DNA of 39,375 nucleotides from an uncultured Chitinophagaceae bacterium (GCA_903883945.1 CAISCV010000280.1:1-39375); one strand, 5' to 3'; positions 1-7,876 are shown, counted from the first letter of the stretch. The notes: generated by a model not told the origin, from the letters alone. Made by a program: numbers and translations.

Positions 1-762
1 AGCATCAACCCCGCCACCAATAGGAACGGTAGCAACTATATTTCCATTGGTCACATTAGTAACAGTCATCCCTTTATTTTCTCTACATACAGAAAAGGTT
101 CTTTGGTTTGCAGCATCTAAAGCAACTCCGGTAGGGCCACCACAAGGCGATAAAGGATAGTTTGCAATAACTTTCAATAATTTGCTATCTATGACATTCA
201 AGCTACTTTTATCTTCTAGGTTATTATAAATTTTACCTTTACCATCTGCAACAGCAAACTCTGGTCCACCGCCTAGTTCAACTGTACCAATTTCTTTTAA
301 AGAACTAGCATCAATAACAGAGGCATTGTCGCTACCCCCGTTAAAAGCAAATACCCTATTAGAAAAAGCGTCATAAATAATAGCATCTGGCTTTTTGCCA
401 CTGATGGCAATTGTTGCTATTTTTTCATTGGTTTTAATATCAAAAACTACCACTGCATTGGCATTTCCATCACTGATAAAACCTTTACCCTCTTTGTTGG
501 CAATCGCAATACCGTGTACTTTTTTCATATCACCTATGGTTGCAACTAGTTTTTCGGTAGTTAAATCAATTACATGTACTGCACTACCGTGAGATACATA
601 CAACTTCTTATTTTCTTGGTCAATATATAAATAGTCATAAGCACCAGAACCAGGCAAATTGATGGTTTTATCGTAAGAGTATACTTCTTTGTCTTGAGCA
701 ATTGCTTTGATATTGAAAGTAATGCAGGCAAATAGAAGTGAATAAGCAAGTAATTTTTTCAT
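1..762 (-). CDS. YncE-like beta-propeller secreted protein, 3' end cut by window edge
   Basis: Open from ATG at 762 to base 1 with no stop, giving 254 residues of a longer protein. It starts with a signal peptide (MKKLLAYSLLFACITFNIKA, cleavage near AIAQ), so it acts outside the cytoplasm. The rest is a series of propeller blades of the YVTN/YncE type: repeated units of the kind LYVSHGSAVHVIDLTTEKLVA, followed by VVVFDIKTNEKIATI and ASVIDASSLKEIGTVELGG. Such proteins are structural beta-propellers; substrate or partner is unknown. It is third in a leftward set after a TonB-dependent receptor and a beta-helix lipoprotein, but a hairpin terminator lies in the 80-bp gap before it, so its expression may be lower or separate. 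I infer an envelope accessory role; no catalytic motif is visible. Confidence 0.85.
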   Translation of the reverse strand, partial: MKKLLAYSLLFACITFNIKAIAQDKEVYSYDKTINLPGSGAYDYLYIDQENKKLYVSHGSAVHVIDLTTEKLVATIGDMKKVHGIAIANKEGKGFISDGNANAVVVFDIKTNEKIATIAISGKKPDAIIYDAFSNRVFAFNGGSDNASVIDASSLKEIGTVELGGGPEFAVADGKGKIYNNLEDKSSLNVIDSKLLKVIANYPLSPCGGPTGVALDAANQRTFSVCRENKGMTVTNVTNGNIVATVPIGGGVDA

Positions 763-789
763 TATTAATGTAATAAATGTGTATTAAAT

Positions 790-819
790 AAAAACAAGCG
801 ACACTTGTGATGTCGCTTG
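790..819 (-). terminator. Intrinsic terminator or attenuator between the beta-helix and propeller genes
   Basis: A perfect 9-bp inverted repeat (CAAGCGACA at 795-803, TGTCGCTTG at 811-819) with a 7-nt loop. On the minus strand it is followed by TTTTT (794-790). It lies between two genes that otherwise look like one leftward operon. Confidence 0.75.
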
Positions 820-842
820 CAATGTTAGGTATAAAAAGTTAA

Positions 843-2081
843 TTAGTGTTTGTTACCAGAACCATCAGTTGGGTAAGCACCTAAATCTGTGTTTGGAGTT
901 GCAATTCCAGCATTTAACAATGTAAATGTTGTATTACCCTTTCCTTTTGCAGGAGAACTAGCAGACAAGTTGAAATTGTTGTTGTTTGCATAGCCATTTG
1001 GATGTAAAAATTGATTGTCGAAACTTACAAATAAAGGGTCAACGCCAACTAAATCAGATGCTTGTTTTTTACCAACTCCATCACCAGGATAAAAGTTAGA
1101 AGCAAGAGTGATATTTACTTTACCAGAGCCTGAAGTATCAGCTGTACCGAAGGTAGCCTGACTAGCAAAAAACAAGTTGTTGCCGTATTTAGTATTAATG
1201 GTATCTGCACCAGTAAACACTTCTAAATCCTGATAATTATTAGCGAAGATATTGTTATAGATATTAGCTACTGCATTTTTATCAACTGAAATAGCTCTAC
1301 CTGGTTCTGCTAAACCTCTTCTCCAGCCAATAGAAACTATTGTATTGTTGAATACATCAATTTTTGTTTGAGCAATACCAGCAGTTGTACTAGTTTCCAT
1401 TTTAATACCAGAACCTGCTTGATTGTAAATTACATTGTAAGCAACAACACCTGTACATCCAGATTTAATGTTGATAGCTTCACCGTCATTGCTACCAGAA
1501 GATTGAATTGTATTTCTTAAAATAGTAAGTTTAGCACCATTTTGTAGTGCTAATTGGTCATCTTGACCATTTACAATCCAAGAATCAGTAATAGTTACCG
1601 GTATAGGTGCTTTTACTTCTATTGATTTAGTTGGGCTTCCTGAAGCATCAGGACCACCTGCATTAATAATTTTAGTCCATTGAATATTTACTGATTGTGC
1701 ACTATCACAAATGAAACCATCCCAACCATTCAAAGTGTCAGACTTGCCAGACTTTGAGTTAAATACAACCGGATTTGATTGTGTTCCAACCAAATACAAA
1801 GTTCCTTGAACTAACACTTGGTGACCATCAGATACTACTACGTTTGCACCTGATTGTGCAGAAAGCGTATCACCTGGTTTAACAGTAACATCACCAGTGA
1901 TGTAATATGTTTTACCAGACAATAATGTACCCTTTACAAAACCACTAATAGTGTCTGATGTAATAGGATGAGAAGCAGGAATATTTCCTGTACTAGTTGT
2001 AGTAGAATCTTTCTTACAAGAAACTACAGTTGTTGCAAGAGCGATAGCTAATGCTGGGATTGAAAACAGATTCTTTTTCAT
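843..2081 (-). CDS. Parallel beta-helix lipoprotein
   Basis: A 412-residue protein with a lipoprotein signal: the hydrophobic stretch ends in TTVVSCKKD, with the lipid cysteine at residue 22. A Thr/Ser-rich linker follows. The body looks like a right-handed parallel beta-helix: repeated short strands and turns rich in Asn, Gly and Ser, e.g. GAKLTILRNTIQSSGSNDG, GVVAYNVIYNQAGSGIK, KIDVFNNTIVSIG and VANIYNNIFANN. That fold is used by many surface carbohydrate-active and adhesive proteins, but I see no lyase motif and name no substrate. It begins 16 nt after the TonB-dependent receptor stop, so it is almost certainly co-transcribed with it. The pairing suggests an outer-membrane lipoprotein partner of the receptor, although it is not SusD-like. 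A terminator follows it. Confidence 0.85.
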   Translation of the reverse strand: MKKNLFSIPALAIALATTVVSCKKDSTTTSTGNIPASHPITSDTISGFVKGTLLSGKTYYITGDVTVKPGDTLSAQSGANVVVSDGHQVLVQGTLYLVGTQSNPVVFNSKSGKSDTLNGWDGFICDSAQSVNIQWTKIINAGGPDASGSPTKSIEVKAPIPVTITDSWIVNGQDDQLALQNGAKLTILRNTIQSSGSNDGEAINIKSGCTGVVAYNVIYNQAGSGIKMETSTTAGIAQTKIDVFNNTIVSIGWRRGLAEPGRAISVDKNAVANIYNNIFANNYQDLEVFTGADTINTKYGNNLFFASQATFGTADTSGSGKVNITLASNFYPGDGVGKKQASDLVGVDPLFVSFDNQFLHPNGYANNNNFNLSASSPAKGKGNTTFTLLNAGIATPNTDLGAYPTDGSGNKH

Positions 2082-2097
2082 TGTTTTTTATTTATTG

Positions 2098-4899
2098 TTA
2101 AAGATTAAAACGAGCTCCTATACTATAATTTGGCAAAAAAGTATCCCCTATATAGGGAAGACCATTAATACTATTTGTGGTTTTAGAATTAAGAAGGTTA
2201 TTGAATTTGCCAAAAGCTATGAAGTGTTTAGTGATGCCCTTTTCGGCAGAAAGAGAAAGATAAGATTGTGGGCTACGATAGAAATCAGCACCATAATAAG
2301 GATAAGCATCTGTTAGCTCTTTACCTAGATATTGATAGGCTAACTGAACAAATAAACTCTTCTTAGTATTCCTATAAAGTAATGATACATTTAAAGTGTT
2401 ATCAGTTTGACCTTGTAAAGGGCGGTTCTGCATTTTTATCCCATTATTTAAATTATTTAATGGGTCTACATAGTTTTTAGGTGTTTTTACATTAGAATAG
2501 ATGTAGGTATAGTTGCCTGACAGACCAAACTTGCCATAGAATTTTGTATACGCCAATTCTCCCCCAATAACAGTTGCATCACCTCCTGCATTTTGAGGTT
2601 GAACATAATCCGAAAACCGTCCAGAAATAAGCAATACATTCTCAATAGGGTTTTGAAGCTTTTTATAAAACATACCTACCAATAATTCATCTTCATCCTT
2701 TGGAAAGAATTCATACCGAATGTCGAAATTATCTGCGATTGTATGCTTCAGATAGGGATTTCCTGTTTGAGACGTAGTAGAAGTTTGAGATGGTATTCCA
2801 TAGGGTACCAACTCATAATAATTTGGTCTGGCCAAAGACTTGAAATAGGAGACCCTCAAATTATTTCTAGAATCTATTTTATATTTCAGCAATACACTAG
2901 GTAAAAGATCGGTATAAACAATTGCGTCACTATTAATTTGTGTCAGACTAGGAACATTAATATTAAATCCTTCATCTGTATTTTCTATACGCAATCCCCC
3001 AAAAATGTCTAACCGATGTAACATTATTTTTATTTGGGCATATCCTGCAATAATATTCTCGTGAGCAGTATAATTGTTAGGATTATAGTTTCCACTACCA
3101 CTTGGGTTGAAAACATACCACCTAGCTGTATAGATATTTGTAAAGAAAGGTTTAGACCCATCTGCATTTGGAGAAGGTTTCAGGTTATAATCATCTTGAT
3201 GATTTGCTCTATCCTTTTGTCTGTACAAACCTCCAACCTTTATTTCCCATGGATTTTCATTTACCTTCAATTTATAAGTAAGGTTAATGATTCCATTATA
3301 ATCCTTGTCTTCATTATGTTGCCAAGAACGGGTAATACCATCAAAATACCAAGGCGTTTGTCTGAAGGTATAAGGCCCATTGATGTTGTTTGTAGAATGA
3401 ATAGAATCTATTTTAGAATTAATAGATAAATCTGCTCTGTCTGGAGACTTTCTTGTAGAACTAGAATATACACCAGCCCAATCTAGATAGAAGTGCTTAT
3501 TAAGAATGTGCTTACCACTTATCTTTAAATTCTCTAACCATTCAAAATTTGTTATAGAGGTATGATCATTTGTAACTGGCCCGGTTCCAGGAACTGTTCT
3601 TCCTCCATTTCCTCCTACATAAGCGGTATCAATGTCTACCCTTGCCTGAGCCAAAAAACTATATAATAAGACATTGGTAACTACTATTTTATTTTTGTCA
3701 TTAATAATATAATCCATGTTTGTACTCAAGCCATTATTCAATTGCTGGGTAGAAAAAGTTCTATTGTGCGCTTCATCAATTTCAGGTACACTAGTAGTTG
3801 GGTTGGGATTTATCTGGTTATAAGGTGAGTTGCTTCCGAAATATTGATTCTGATAGTTGTCAGCTATTATAATTCCTAACTTATTCTTTAAGAATCTACT
3901 TCCAAAGGTAATACCTGCTGTACAAGTAACAGGAGCATTCACCTCTTTAAAATCTAAGTTAGACCTGCTAAAATCTGTTCCTGAAGCAACAGCTCCCGAA
4001 CCGTGAGACTCGAAATAGCTTTTCTTCTGTATATCGCTTTTAGAAAAGGTAGTAAATTTTCTGTCAAAGAATATTTGCGGATATCCAATAGAACCAGTTG
4101 CCTTTAATAATAAAGAATCTGGCGCCTCTTTCATAATCAGATTAACGGTGCCACCAATAGCATCTCCTTCCATTTCGGGTAACAATGTTTTACTGATTTC
4201 TATCTTTTGTAACAAATCTGAAGGAATAATATCTAAAGAAACATACCTAGCTTTATCATCTGGGCTGGTTATTTTAACCCCATTAATCAAGGTATTATTG
4301 TAACGAGGTTCCAAACCTCTAATGATTGCATAAGCCTCATCTGCACTACTACTTTTTTGAAGGGTTACACCACTGATACGTTGTAATACATTGGCTGCAT
4401 TAATATCTGGAGAACGTTCCATTGCCTTGGCAGAAACGACATTGATGATGTTGGTAGCATTCTTTTCATTAAGGCGTGAAGCCCTATCAGATTCTTGGTT
4501 TAATTTACTGAAAACAGATACATCTTCTAAATTAGTAACTATTTCTGTAAGTACAATTTCAATTGTCTGTGTTTCAGATCCTTTTAATTCAATATGTTTT
4601 TCATATTCATTATAGCCAATACACTTTGTTTTTAGCTTATACTCACCAACAGAAATGTTTTTGAAATTATATTCACCCTTAATGTCAGAAACAGTAGTAA
4701 GTGTTTTCCCATTTTGCTTAGTGGATAATTTAATGAGTACTCCTTCAATCGGTTGCTTTGATTTTGTAGATACAGTCTTCCCTTTTAAAGTTATAGTCTG
4801 ACCAATACCAATAGATTGAAAAACAATTAGAATTAGAAGAGTTGTAAATGCTGAAATTATTTTCACTTTACTAAAAATGTTTATATGAGTTAGGTACAT
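2098..4899 (-). CDS. TonB-dependent outer-membrane receptor with carboxypeptidase-like N-terminal domain
   Basis: A 933-residue outer-membrane transporter. Order: signal peptide (to about residue 34, ending IGIGQ); CarboxypepD_reg-like beta-sandwich (about 35-115, with GKTVSTKSKQPIEGVLIKL and GEYNFKNISVGEYKLK); plug (about 140-260, with NVLQRISGVTL, AYAIIRGLEPRYNNTLING and GDAIGGTVNL); then a 22-strand-type barrel with many aromatic-ended strands. It lacks the SusC VVVIGYG signature and has no SusD neighbour, so it is a FecA/TIGR01782-like rather than SusC-like receptor. It heads a leftward set with a beta-helix lipoprotein and a propeller protein. It diverges from a purple-acid-phosphatase gene across 230 bp that holds an 11-bp-phased repeat. 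The substrate cannot be read from sequence; phosphate-bearing compounds are an inference from context. Confidence 0.93.
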   Translation of the reverse strand: MYLTHINIFSKVKIISAFTTLLILIVFQSIGIGQTITLKGKTVSTKSKQPIEGVLIKLSTKQNGKTLTTVSDIKGEYNFKNISVGEYKLKTKCIGYNEYEKHIELKGSETQTIEIVLTEIVTNLEDVSVFSKLNQESDRASRLNEKNATNIINVVSAKAMERSPDINAANVLQRISGVTLQKSSSADEAYAIIRGLEPRYNNTLINGVKITSPDDKARYVSLDIIPSDLLQKIEISKTLLPEMEGDAIGGTVNLIMKEAPDSLLLKATGSIGYPQIFFDRKFTTFSKSDIQKKSYFESHGSGAVASGTDFSRSNLDFKEVNAPVTCTAGITFGSRFLKNKLGIIIADNYQNQYFGSNSPYNQINPNPTTSVPEIDEAHNRTFSTQQLNNGLSTNMDYIINDKNKIVVTNVLLYSFLAQARVDIDTAYVGGNGGRTVPGTGPVTNDHTSITNFEWLENLKISGKHILNKHFYLDWAGVYSSSTRKSPDRADLSINSKIDSIHSTNNINGPYTFRQTPWYFDGITRSWQHNEDKDYNGIINLTYKLKVNENPWEIKVGGLYRQKDRANHQDDYNLKPSPNADGSKPFFTNIYTARWYVFNPSGSGNYNPNNYTAHENIIAGYAQIKIMLHRLDIFGGLRIENTDEGFNINVPSLTQINSDAIVYTDLLPSVLLKYKIDSRNNLRVSYFKSLARPNYYELVPYGIPSQTSTTSQTGNPYLKHTIADNFDIRYEFFPKDEDELLVGMFYKKLQNPIENVLLISGRFSDYVQPQNAGGDATVIGGELAYTKFYGKFGLSGNYTYIYSNVKTPKNYVDPLNNLNNGIKMQNRPLQGQTDNTLNVSLLYRNTKKSLFVQLAYQYLGKELTDAYPYYGADFYRSPQSYLSLSAEKGITKHFIAFGKFNNLLNSKTTNSINGLPYIGDTFLPNYSIGARFNL

Positions 4900-4932
4900 C
4901 CCTTTTAATCGTGCAAAGCTGAAGTGGTCATG

Positions 4933-4971
4933 TTAAAATATTATTAACTGACTATTATCAAATTGTAACAT
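4933..4971. promoter_or_regulatory. Candidate Pho-box-like direct repeat in the divergent TonB receptor / phosphatase region
   Basis: Hexamers TTAAAA (4933), TTAACT (4944), TTATCA (4955) and the shifted TAACAT (4966) start at exact 11-bp intervals. PhoP boxes of Bacillus are TTAACA-like hexamers with 5-bp spacers at this same 11-bp period. A further TTAACA lies at 5062-5067. The repeats sit 34-72 bp upstream of the receptor ATG. The pattern is seen directly; the phosphate link is inference from the adjoining acid phosphatase. Confidence 0.4.
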
Positions 4972-5129
4972 TGTCGAAAACGTTTTCTAGGTGATCATCT
5001 AAAGAACTAGTGCAATCATTGTTTATAAACCATGAACAAATATTTCCATCTGATAACGTACTTAACAATTTGGTAATAAAGCAGTATTTATCAAGATGAT
5101 AATTTCGTTGATAAATTAAAATAGCAAAG

Positions 5130-6086
5130 ATGTTTAAGAAAGGAATTTTTAGTATTGGATTAATCGGGTTTTGTTTCAACCTATTTGCACAATCTGATAA
5201 CACCAGTCAGTTGACACTTAATACCAAAGCACTTAACTTTATTGCTATGGGCGATTGGGGTAGGCAAGGTGCCAATAATCAAAAAGAAGTAGCGGTACAA
5301 ATGGGTAAAACAGGGGATGCTATGGGTGCCCAGTTTTATATGATATTGGGTGATAACTTTTATGAAAGTGGTGTAACTAGTATAAATGACAAACTCTGGA
5401 AGGCTTCTTTTGAAGATGTTTATACTGCCCCGGCTTTGAAAAAAGATTGGTATGTTGTTTTAGGAAATCACGATTACAAAGGCAACCCACAAGCAGAAAT
5501 AGACTATCACCAGGTAGATAATCGTTGGAATATGCCGTCAAGATATTATACCAAGCAAGTAGCTATCAACAACGACACTACCCAACAAGCATTATTTATC
5601 TTCCTAGATACTTCCCCTTTGATTGCAGAATATTACGGTAAAAATGAATACAGCAATGTAAAAGGAGTGGATACAGCCGCACAAATAAAGTGGCTACAAA
5701 ATGTATTAAGTGACCCATCTCCAAACATTAAATGGAGGATTGTTTGTGGACATCACCCACTTTATACTGGTGGAAAAAGATTTAAAGCACCAGAAACAAA
5801 AGAACTTAACGAGTTACTAAAGCCAATATTCGATAAATACAATGTGGATATCTATGTATGTGGTCATGAACATAACCTTCAATATATTAAACCAGAAGGT
5901 AAAACCCATTATTTTATTTCAGGTGCAGGAAGTGAATTGACTGATACAAAAGTGTACCCTAAAATCGGGAAGTTTGGATTATCTGAGAATGGATTTATGG
6001 CTTTTTCTGTTACCCCATCAACCACTACTGTTCAGATAATCAGCTATAAAGGAGATGTTTTGTATAAAGACAAAATTGAAAAATAA
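5130..6086 (+). CDS. Purple acid phosphatase-like (TRAP/ACP5-type) secreted metallophosphoesterase
   Basis: A 318-residue exported calcineurin-like enzyme that hydrolyses phosphate monoesters. The signal peptide covers about residues 1-21 (ends NLFAQ). All metal-binding blocks are present: GDWG (D42), GDNFYESG (D75, Y78), GNHD (N113, H114), CGHHPLY (H208) and CGHEHN (H246, H248). The tyrosine in GDNFY is the purple-acid-phosphatase charge-transfer ligand, which sets this apart from generic metallophosphoesterases. The length fits single-domain mammalian-type TRAP enzymes. A weak -7 box TAATTTCG is at 5100-5107. It diverges from a TonB-dependent receptor with a Pho-box-like repeat between them, so a role in phosphate scavenging in the periplasm or at the surface is likely. 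A terminator follows. Confidence 0.9.
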   Translation: MFKKGIFSIGLIGFCFNLFAQSDNTSQLTLNTKALNFIAMGDWGRQGANNQKEVAVQMGKTGDAMGAQFYMILGDNFYESGVTSINDKLWKASFEDVYTAPALKKDWYVVLGNHDYKGNPQAEIDYHQVDNRWNMPSRYYTKQVAINNDTTQQALFIFLDTSPLIAEYYGKNEYSNVKGVDTAAQIKWLQNVLSDPSPNIKWRIVCGHHPLYTGGKRFKAPETKELNELLKPIFDKYNVDIYVCGHEHNLQYIKPEGKTHYFISGAGSELTDTKVYPKIGKFGLSENGFMAFSVTPSTTTVQIISYKGDVLYKDKIEK

Positions 6087-6108
6087 AAGCTTTTTTTTAC
6101 TTATAACT

Positions 6109-6140
6109 AAAAGGCCGCCCCAAGTTTGGAACAGCCTTTT
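6109..6140. terminator. Bidirectional terminator between phosphatase and msrB
   Basis: AAAAGGC (6109-6115) pairs with GCCTTTT (6134-6140); an inner CCAA/TTGG pair extends the stem. Runs of T and A on the two flanks let it act on both converging genes. Confidence 0.65.
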
Positions 6141-6159
6141 CTTAAATATTTACATTGCT

Positions 6160-6720
6160 TTATTTCTTGTGTTCTGAATTATAATGCTTCTCTGCTTCTT
6201 TGGCTTTTTCAAAATCTAGTACGACCCCGTTTATACAAAAGCGCAGGCCTGTTGGAGGCGGACCATCATTAAACACATGGCCCAGGTGTGCTTTACACCT
6301 GCCACATTGCGTTTCGGTTCTACTCATTCCATACGTGTTGTCTGGAGTGTAGATGATGGCACTCTTACTGATGGGTTCATAAAAGCTAGGCCATCCACAA
6401 CCACTTTCAAACTTTGCATCACTTTTAAACAAAGGGTTTCCACAAGCGGCACAATAGAAGGTTCCTTTCTCCTTAAAATCTTCAAACTTGCTGGTGTAAG
6501 GACGTTCGGTACCTTTTTCCCGGGCAATATGATATACTTCGGGACTCAAAATTTTCTTCCACTCTTCTTCTTTCAAGGTTACTTTACTACTATCAGTTTT
6601 TGAATAAGCAGGATTTGCTGGCTTAGAATTGTCCATATTATTTACTTTATTTTTATTTGTTTGAGAATAACAACTTTGTAAAAGCAAAGTTGCGGCTATT
6701 AAAATCAATGATACTTTCAT
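6160..6720 (-). CDS. msrB: Peptide-methionine (R)-S-oxide reductase MsrB, lipoprotein form
   Basis: A 186-residue enzyme that reduces methionine-R-sulfoxide in proteins. The start is ATG at 6720 (MKVSLILIAATLLLQSC), which gives a clean lipoprotein signal with lipid Cys17; a longer frame upstream adds an unlikely Cys-rich leader. After a Ser/Lys linker the MsrB domain runs from about 50 to 175. Zinc cysteines are C90/C93 (CAAC) and C139/C142 (CGRC). The catalytic cysteine is C162 (RFCING). C108, in SGCGWPSF, is the likely recycling cysteine. The lipid anchor places it at the cell envelope, repairing oxidised periplasmic or surface proteins, unlike the usual cytosolic MsrB. It converges on the acid phosphatase gene and diverges from adk. 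Identification is firm; the location follows from the signal. Confidence 0.93.
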   Translation of the reverse strand: MKVSLILIAATLLLQSCYSQTNKNKVNNMDNSKPANPAYSKTDSSKVTLKEEEWKKILSPEVYHIAREKGTERPYTSKFEDFKEKGTFYCAACGNPLFKSDAKFESGCGWPSFYEPISKSAIIYTPDNTYGMSRTETQCGRCKAHLGHVFNDGPPPTGLRFCINGVVLDFEKAKEAEKHYNSEHKK

Positions 6721-6830
6721 GTTGTGATAATTTGTTTGTTTTTGCTCTAGACGCCTACATCCGCACATCCTTACAAATAAACGTAAGTATTCCTGTTTAA
6801 GTTTTGTTAAACCAATTTTGATAGCATTTC

Positions 6831-6838
6831 CTATATTC
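6831..6838 (+). promoter_or_regulatory. Possible -7 box for adk
   Basis: TATATTCG is one mismatch from the Bacteroidota consensus TAnnTTTG and lies 25 nt before the adk ATG. No well-spaced -33 TTTG is visible. Confidence 0.35.
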
Positions 6839-6863
6839 GCCGCTCAAAATTCGCGTCTCGCAA

Positions 6864-7442
6864 ATGTTCAACATTATATTGTTTGGCCCTCCGGGCAGTG
6901 GCAAAGGCACCCAAAGTGAAAAACTGATTGCTAAATACAACCTCAAACATCTTTCTACCGGTGATTTATTAAGAAGTGAAATTGCTGCCTCTACCCCACT
7001 AGGATTGGAAGCCAAAAAACTGATGGATGCTGGTCAATTGGTGCCCGATGAAGTGGTAGTAGGAATGATTAGCAGTGCATTGGACGCAAACCCACAAGTA
7101 AATGGCTTTTTGTTTGATGGTTTCCCACGTACTACTGCCCAGGCTGAAGCATTGGATAAGTTGTTGAAGCTAAAAGGAACCGAAATTGGTATTGTGCTGG
7201 CATTGGAAGTGAGCGAAGAAGAGTTGGTGAAAAGATTGCTAAACAGAGGGCTCACCAGTGGACGAAGCGATGACACCAATGAAGCTGTTGTAAGAAACAG
7301 AATTGTAGAGTATAAAAATAAAACATCGATAGTTGCCGATTATTACAAACCCCTCAACAAGGTAAAAAGCATTAAGGGAGAAGGGACGTTGGAGGAAATA
7401 TTCGAGCTATTGAGTAAAGAGATAGATAGCAAACTTGCTTAA
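6864..7442 (+). CDS. adk: Adenylate kinase, short-LID type
   Basis: A 192-residue cytosolic enzyme catalysing ATP + AMP to 2 ADP. It opens with the P-loop GPPGSGKGTQ (about residues 8-17), followed by the AMP-binding segment HLSTGDLLRSEI and the FDGFPRT motif. The LID region is short (LLNRGLTSGRSDDTNEAVVRNRI) and has no zinc-finger cysteines. It is therefore the short form, as in eukaryotic AK1 and other Bacteroidota, rather than the 214-residue E. coli type. The ATG at 6864 directly precedes the P-loop strand, so the start is secure. It is monocistronic: msrB diverges upstream and a strong terminator follows within 35 nt. Confidence 0.97.
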   Translation: MFNIILFGPPGSGKGTQSEKLIAKYNLKHLSTGDLLRSEIAASTPLGLEAKKLMDAGQLVPDEVVVGMISSALDANPQVNGFLFDGFPRTTAQAEALDKLLKLKGTEIGIVLALEVSEEELVKRLLNRGLTSGRSDDTNEAVVRNRIVEYKNKTSIVADYYKPLNKVKSIKGEGTLEEIFELLSKEIDSKLA

Positions 7443-7475
7443 ACTAGCTACCAAAACAAACTGCAAATTAAGGAG

Positions 7476-7510
7476 CCCCCTACCGAAACATCAGGTTGGG
7501 GGTTTTTTAT
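7476..7510 (+). terminator. Rho-independent terminator of adk
   Basis: CCCCCTACC (7476-7484) pairs with GGTTGGGGG (7494-7502) around a 9-nt loop and is followed by TTTTTT. One position is a T·T/A mismatch; the five G-C pairs at the base are perfect. Confidence 0.85.
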
Positions 7511-7664
7511 TTAATGCAATGAAAGCAGGCTAATTGCAGTTAAAAGCTTCTTGCCTACAAGGTTTTTAATCTATTAATCAAAATAAACAGTACTGTTTTT
7601 ACTTTAAACAGATGTGTCAGAGAAATAAACAGATGTGTTTAAAGAATAAACAGATGAATAAATA

Positions 7665-7692
7665 AAATAAACAGATGTGTTTTAGAAATAAA
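7665..7692. repeat. Left arm of a perfect 28-bp inverted repeat inside the 21-bp array
   Basis: Bases 7665-7692 are the exact reverse complement of 7785-7812, with a 92-bp loop. The arms span units 4-6 and 10-11 of the array and read across unit boundaries. Confidence 0.9.
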
Positions 7693-7784
7693 TAGATCTG
7701 TTTTTACTTTAAACACACCTATTTAAAGAATAAACAGATGTATCAGAAAAATAAACACATCTATTTAAAGAATAAATAGGCTTG

Positions 7785-7812
7785 TTTATTTCTAAAACAC
7801 ATCTGTTTATTT
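7785..7812. repeat. Right arm of the perfect 28-bp inverted repeat
   Basis: Exact reverse complement of 7665-7692 (28 of 28 bases). The pair could fold into a long stem in single-stranded DNA or RNA. Confidence 0.9.
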
Positions 7813-7855
7813 GGGGATTAGGGCAGTTTTACGATGGGAGAAGCGGCAAAAACCC

Positions 7856-7876
7856 GTCAGGTCTCAAAGACCTGAC
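7856..7876. repeat. REP-like hairpin 1
   Basis: GTCAGGTCT and AGACCTGAC form a perfect 9-bp stem around CAA. No T-run follows, so it does not look like a terminator. It is followed by a TTTAAA-containing linker and the 16-mer GAAAGAAAGTAGATTT at 7900-7915. Confidence 0.8.

Larger units (their letters stand above)
7584..7814. repeat. Tandem array of eleven 21-bp units with a degenerate palindromic core
   Basis: Eleven units start at 7584, 7605, 7626, 7647, 7668, 7689, 7710, 7731, 7752, 7773 and 7794 with no slip in register. Each has a core close to AAACAGATGTGTTT or its reverse complement AAACACATCTGTTT; unit 1 carries a perfect palindrome, AAACAGTACTGTTT. The six or so bases after the core come in a few recurring kinds: TTTACTT in units 1 and 6, CAGAGAAA/CAGAAAAA in units 2 and 8, and TTAAAGAA in units 3, 7 and 9. 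TAA begins ten of the units, so one frame is closed in every unit and the period is a DNA-level feature, not a peptide repeat. The function is unknown. Confidence 0.93.

Noticed and set aside
2095-2316. Plus-strand 73-codon frame opposite the TonB receptor 3' end
   Set aside because: Antisense shadow of the receptor gene with no independent support.
4958-5203. Minus-strand 81-codon frame in the divergent promoter region
   Set aside because: It overlaps the phosphatase start and the regulatory repeat; no family features.
7584-7814. CRISPR array
   Set aside because: Units are 21 bp head to tail with no constant repeat and no unique spacers of 30 bp or more; no cas genes are present.
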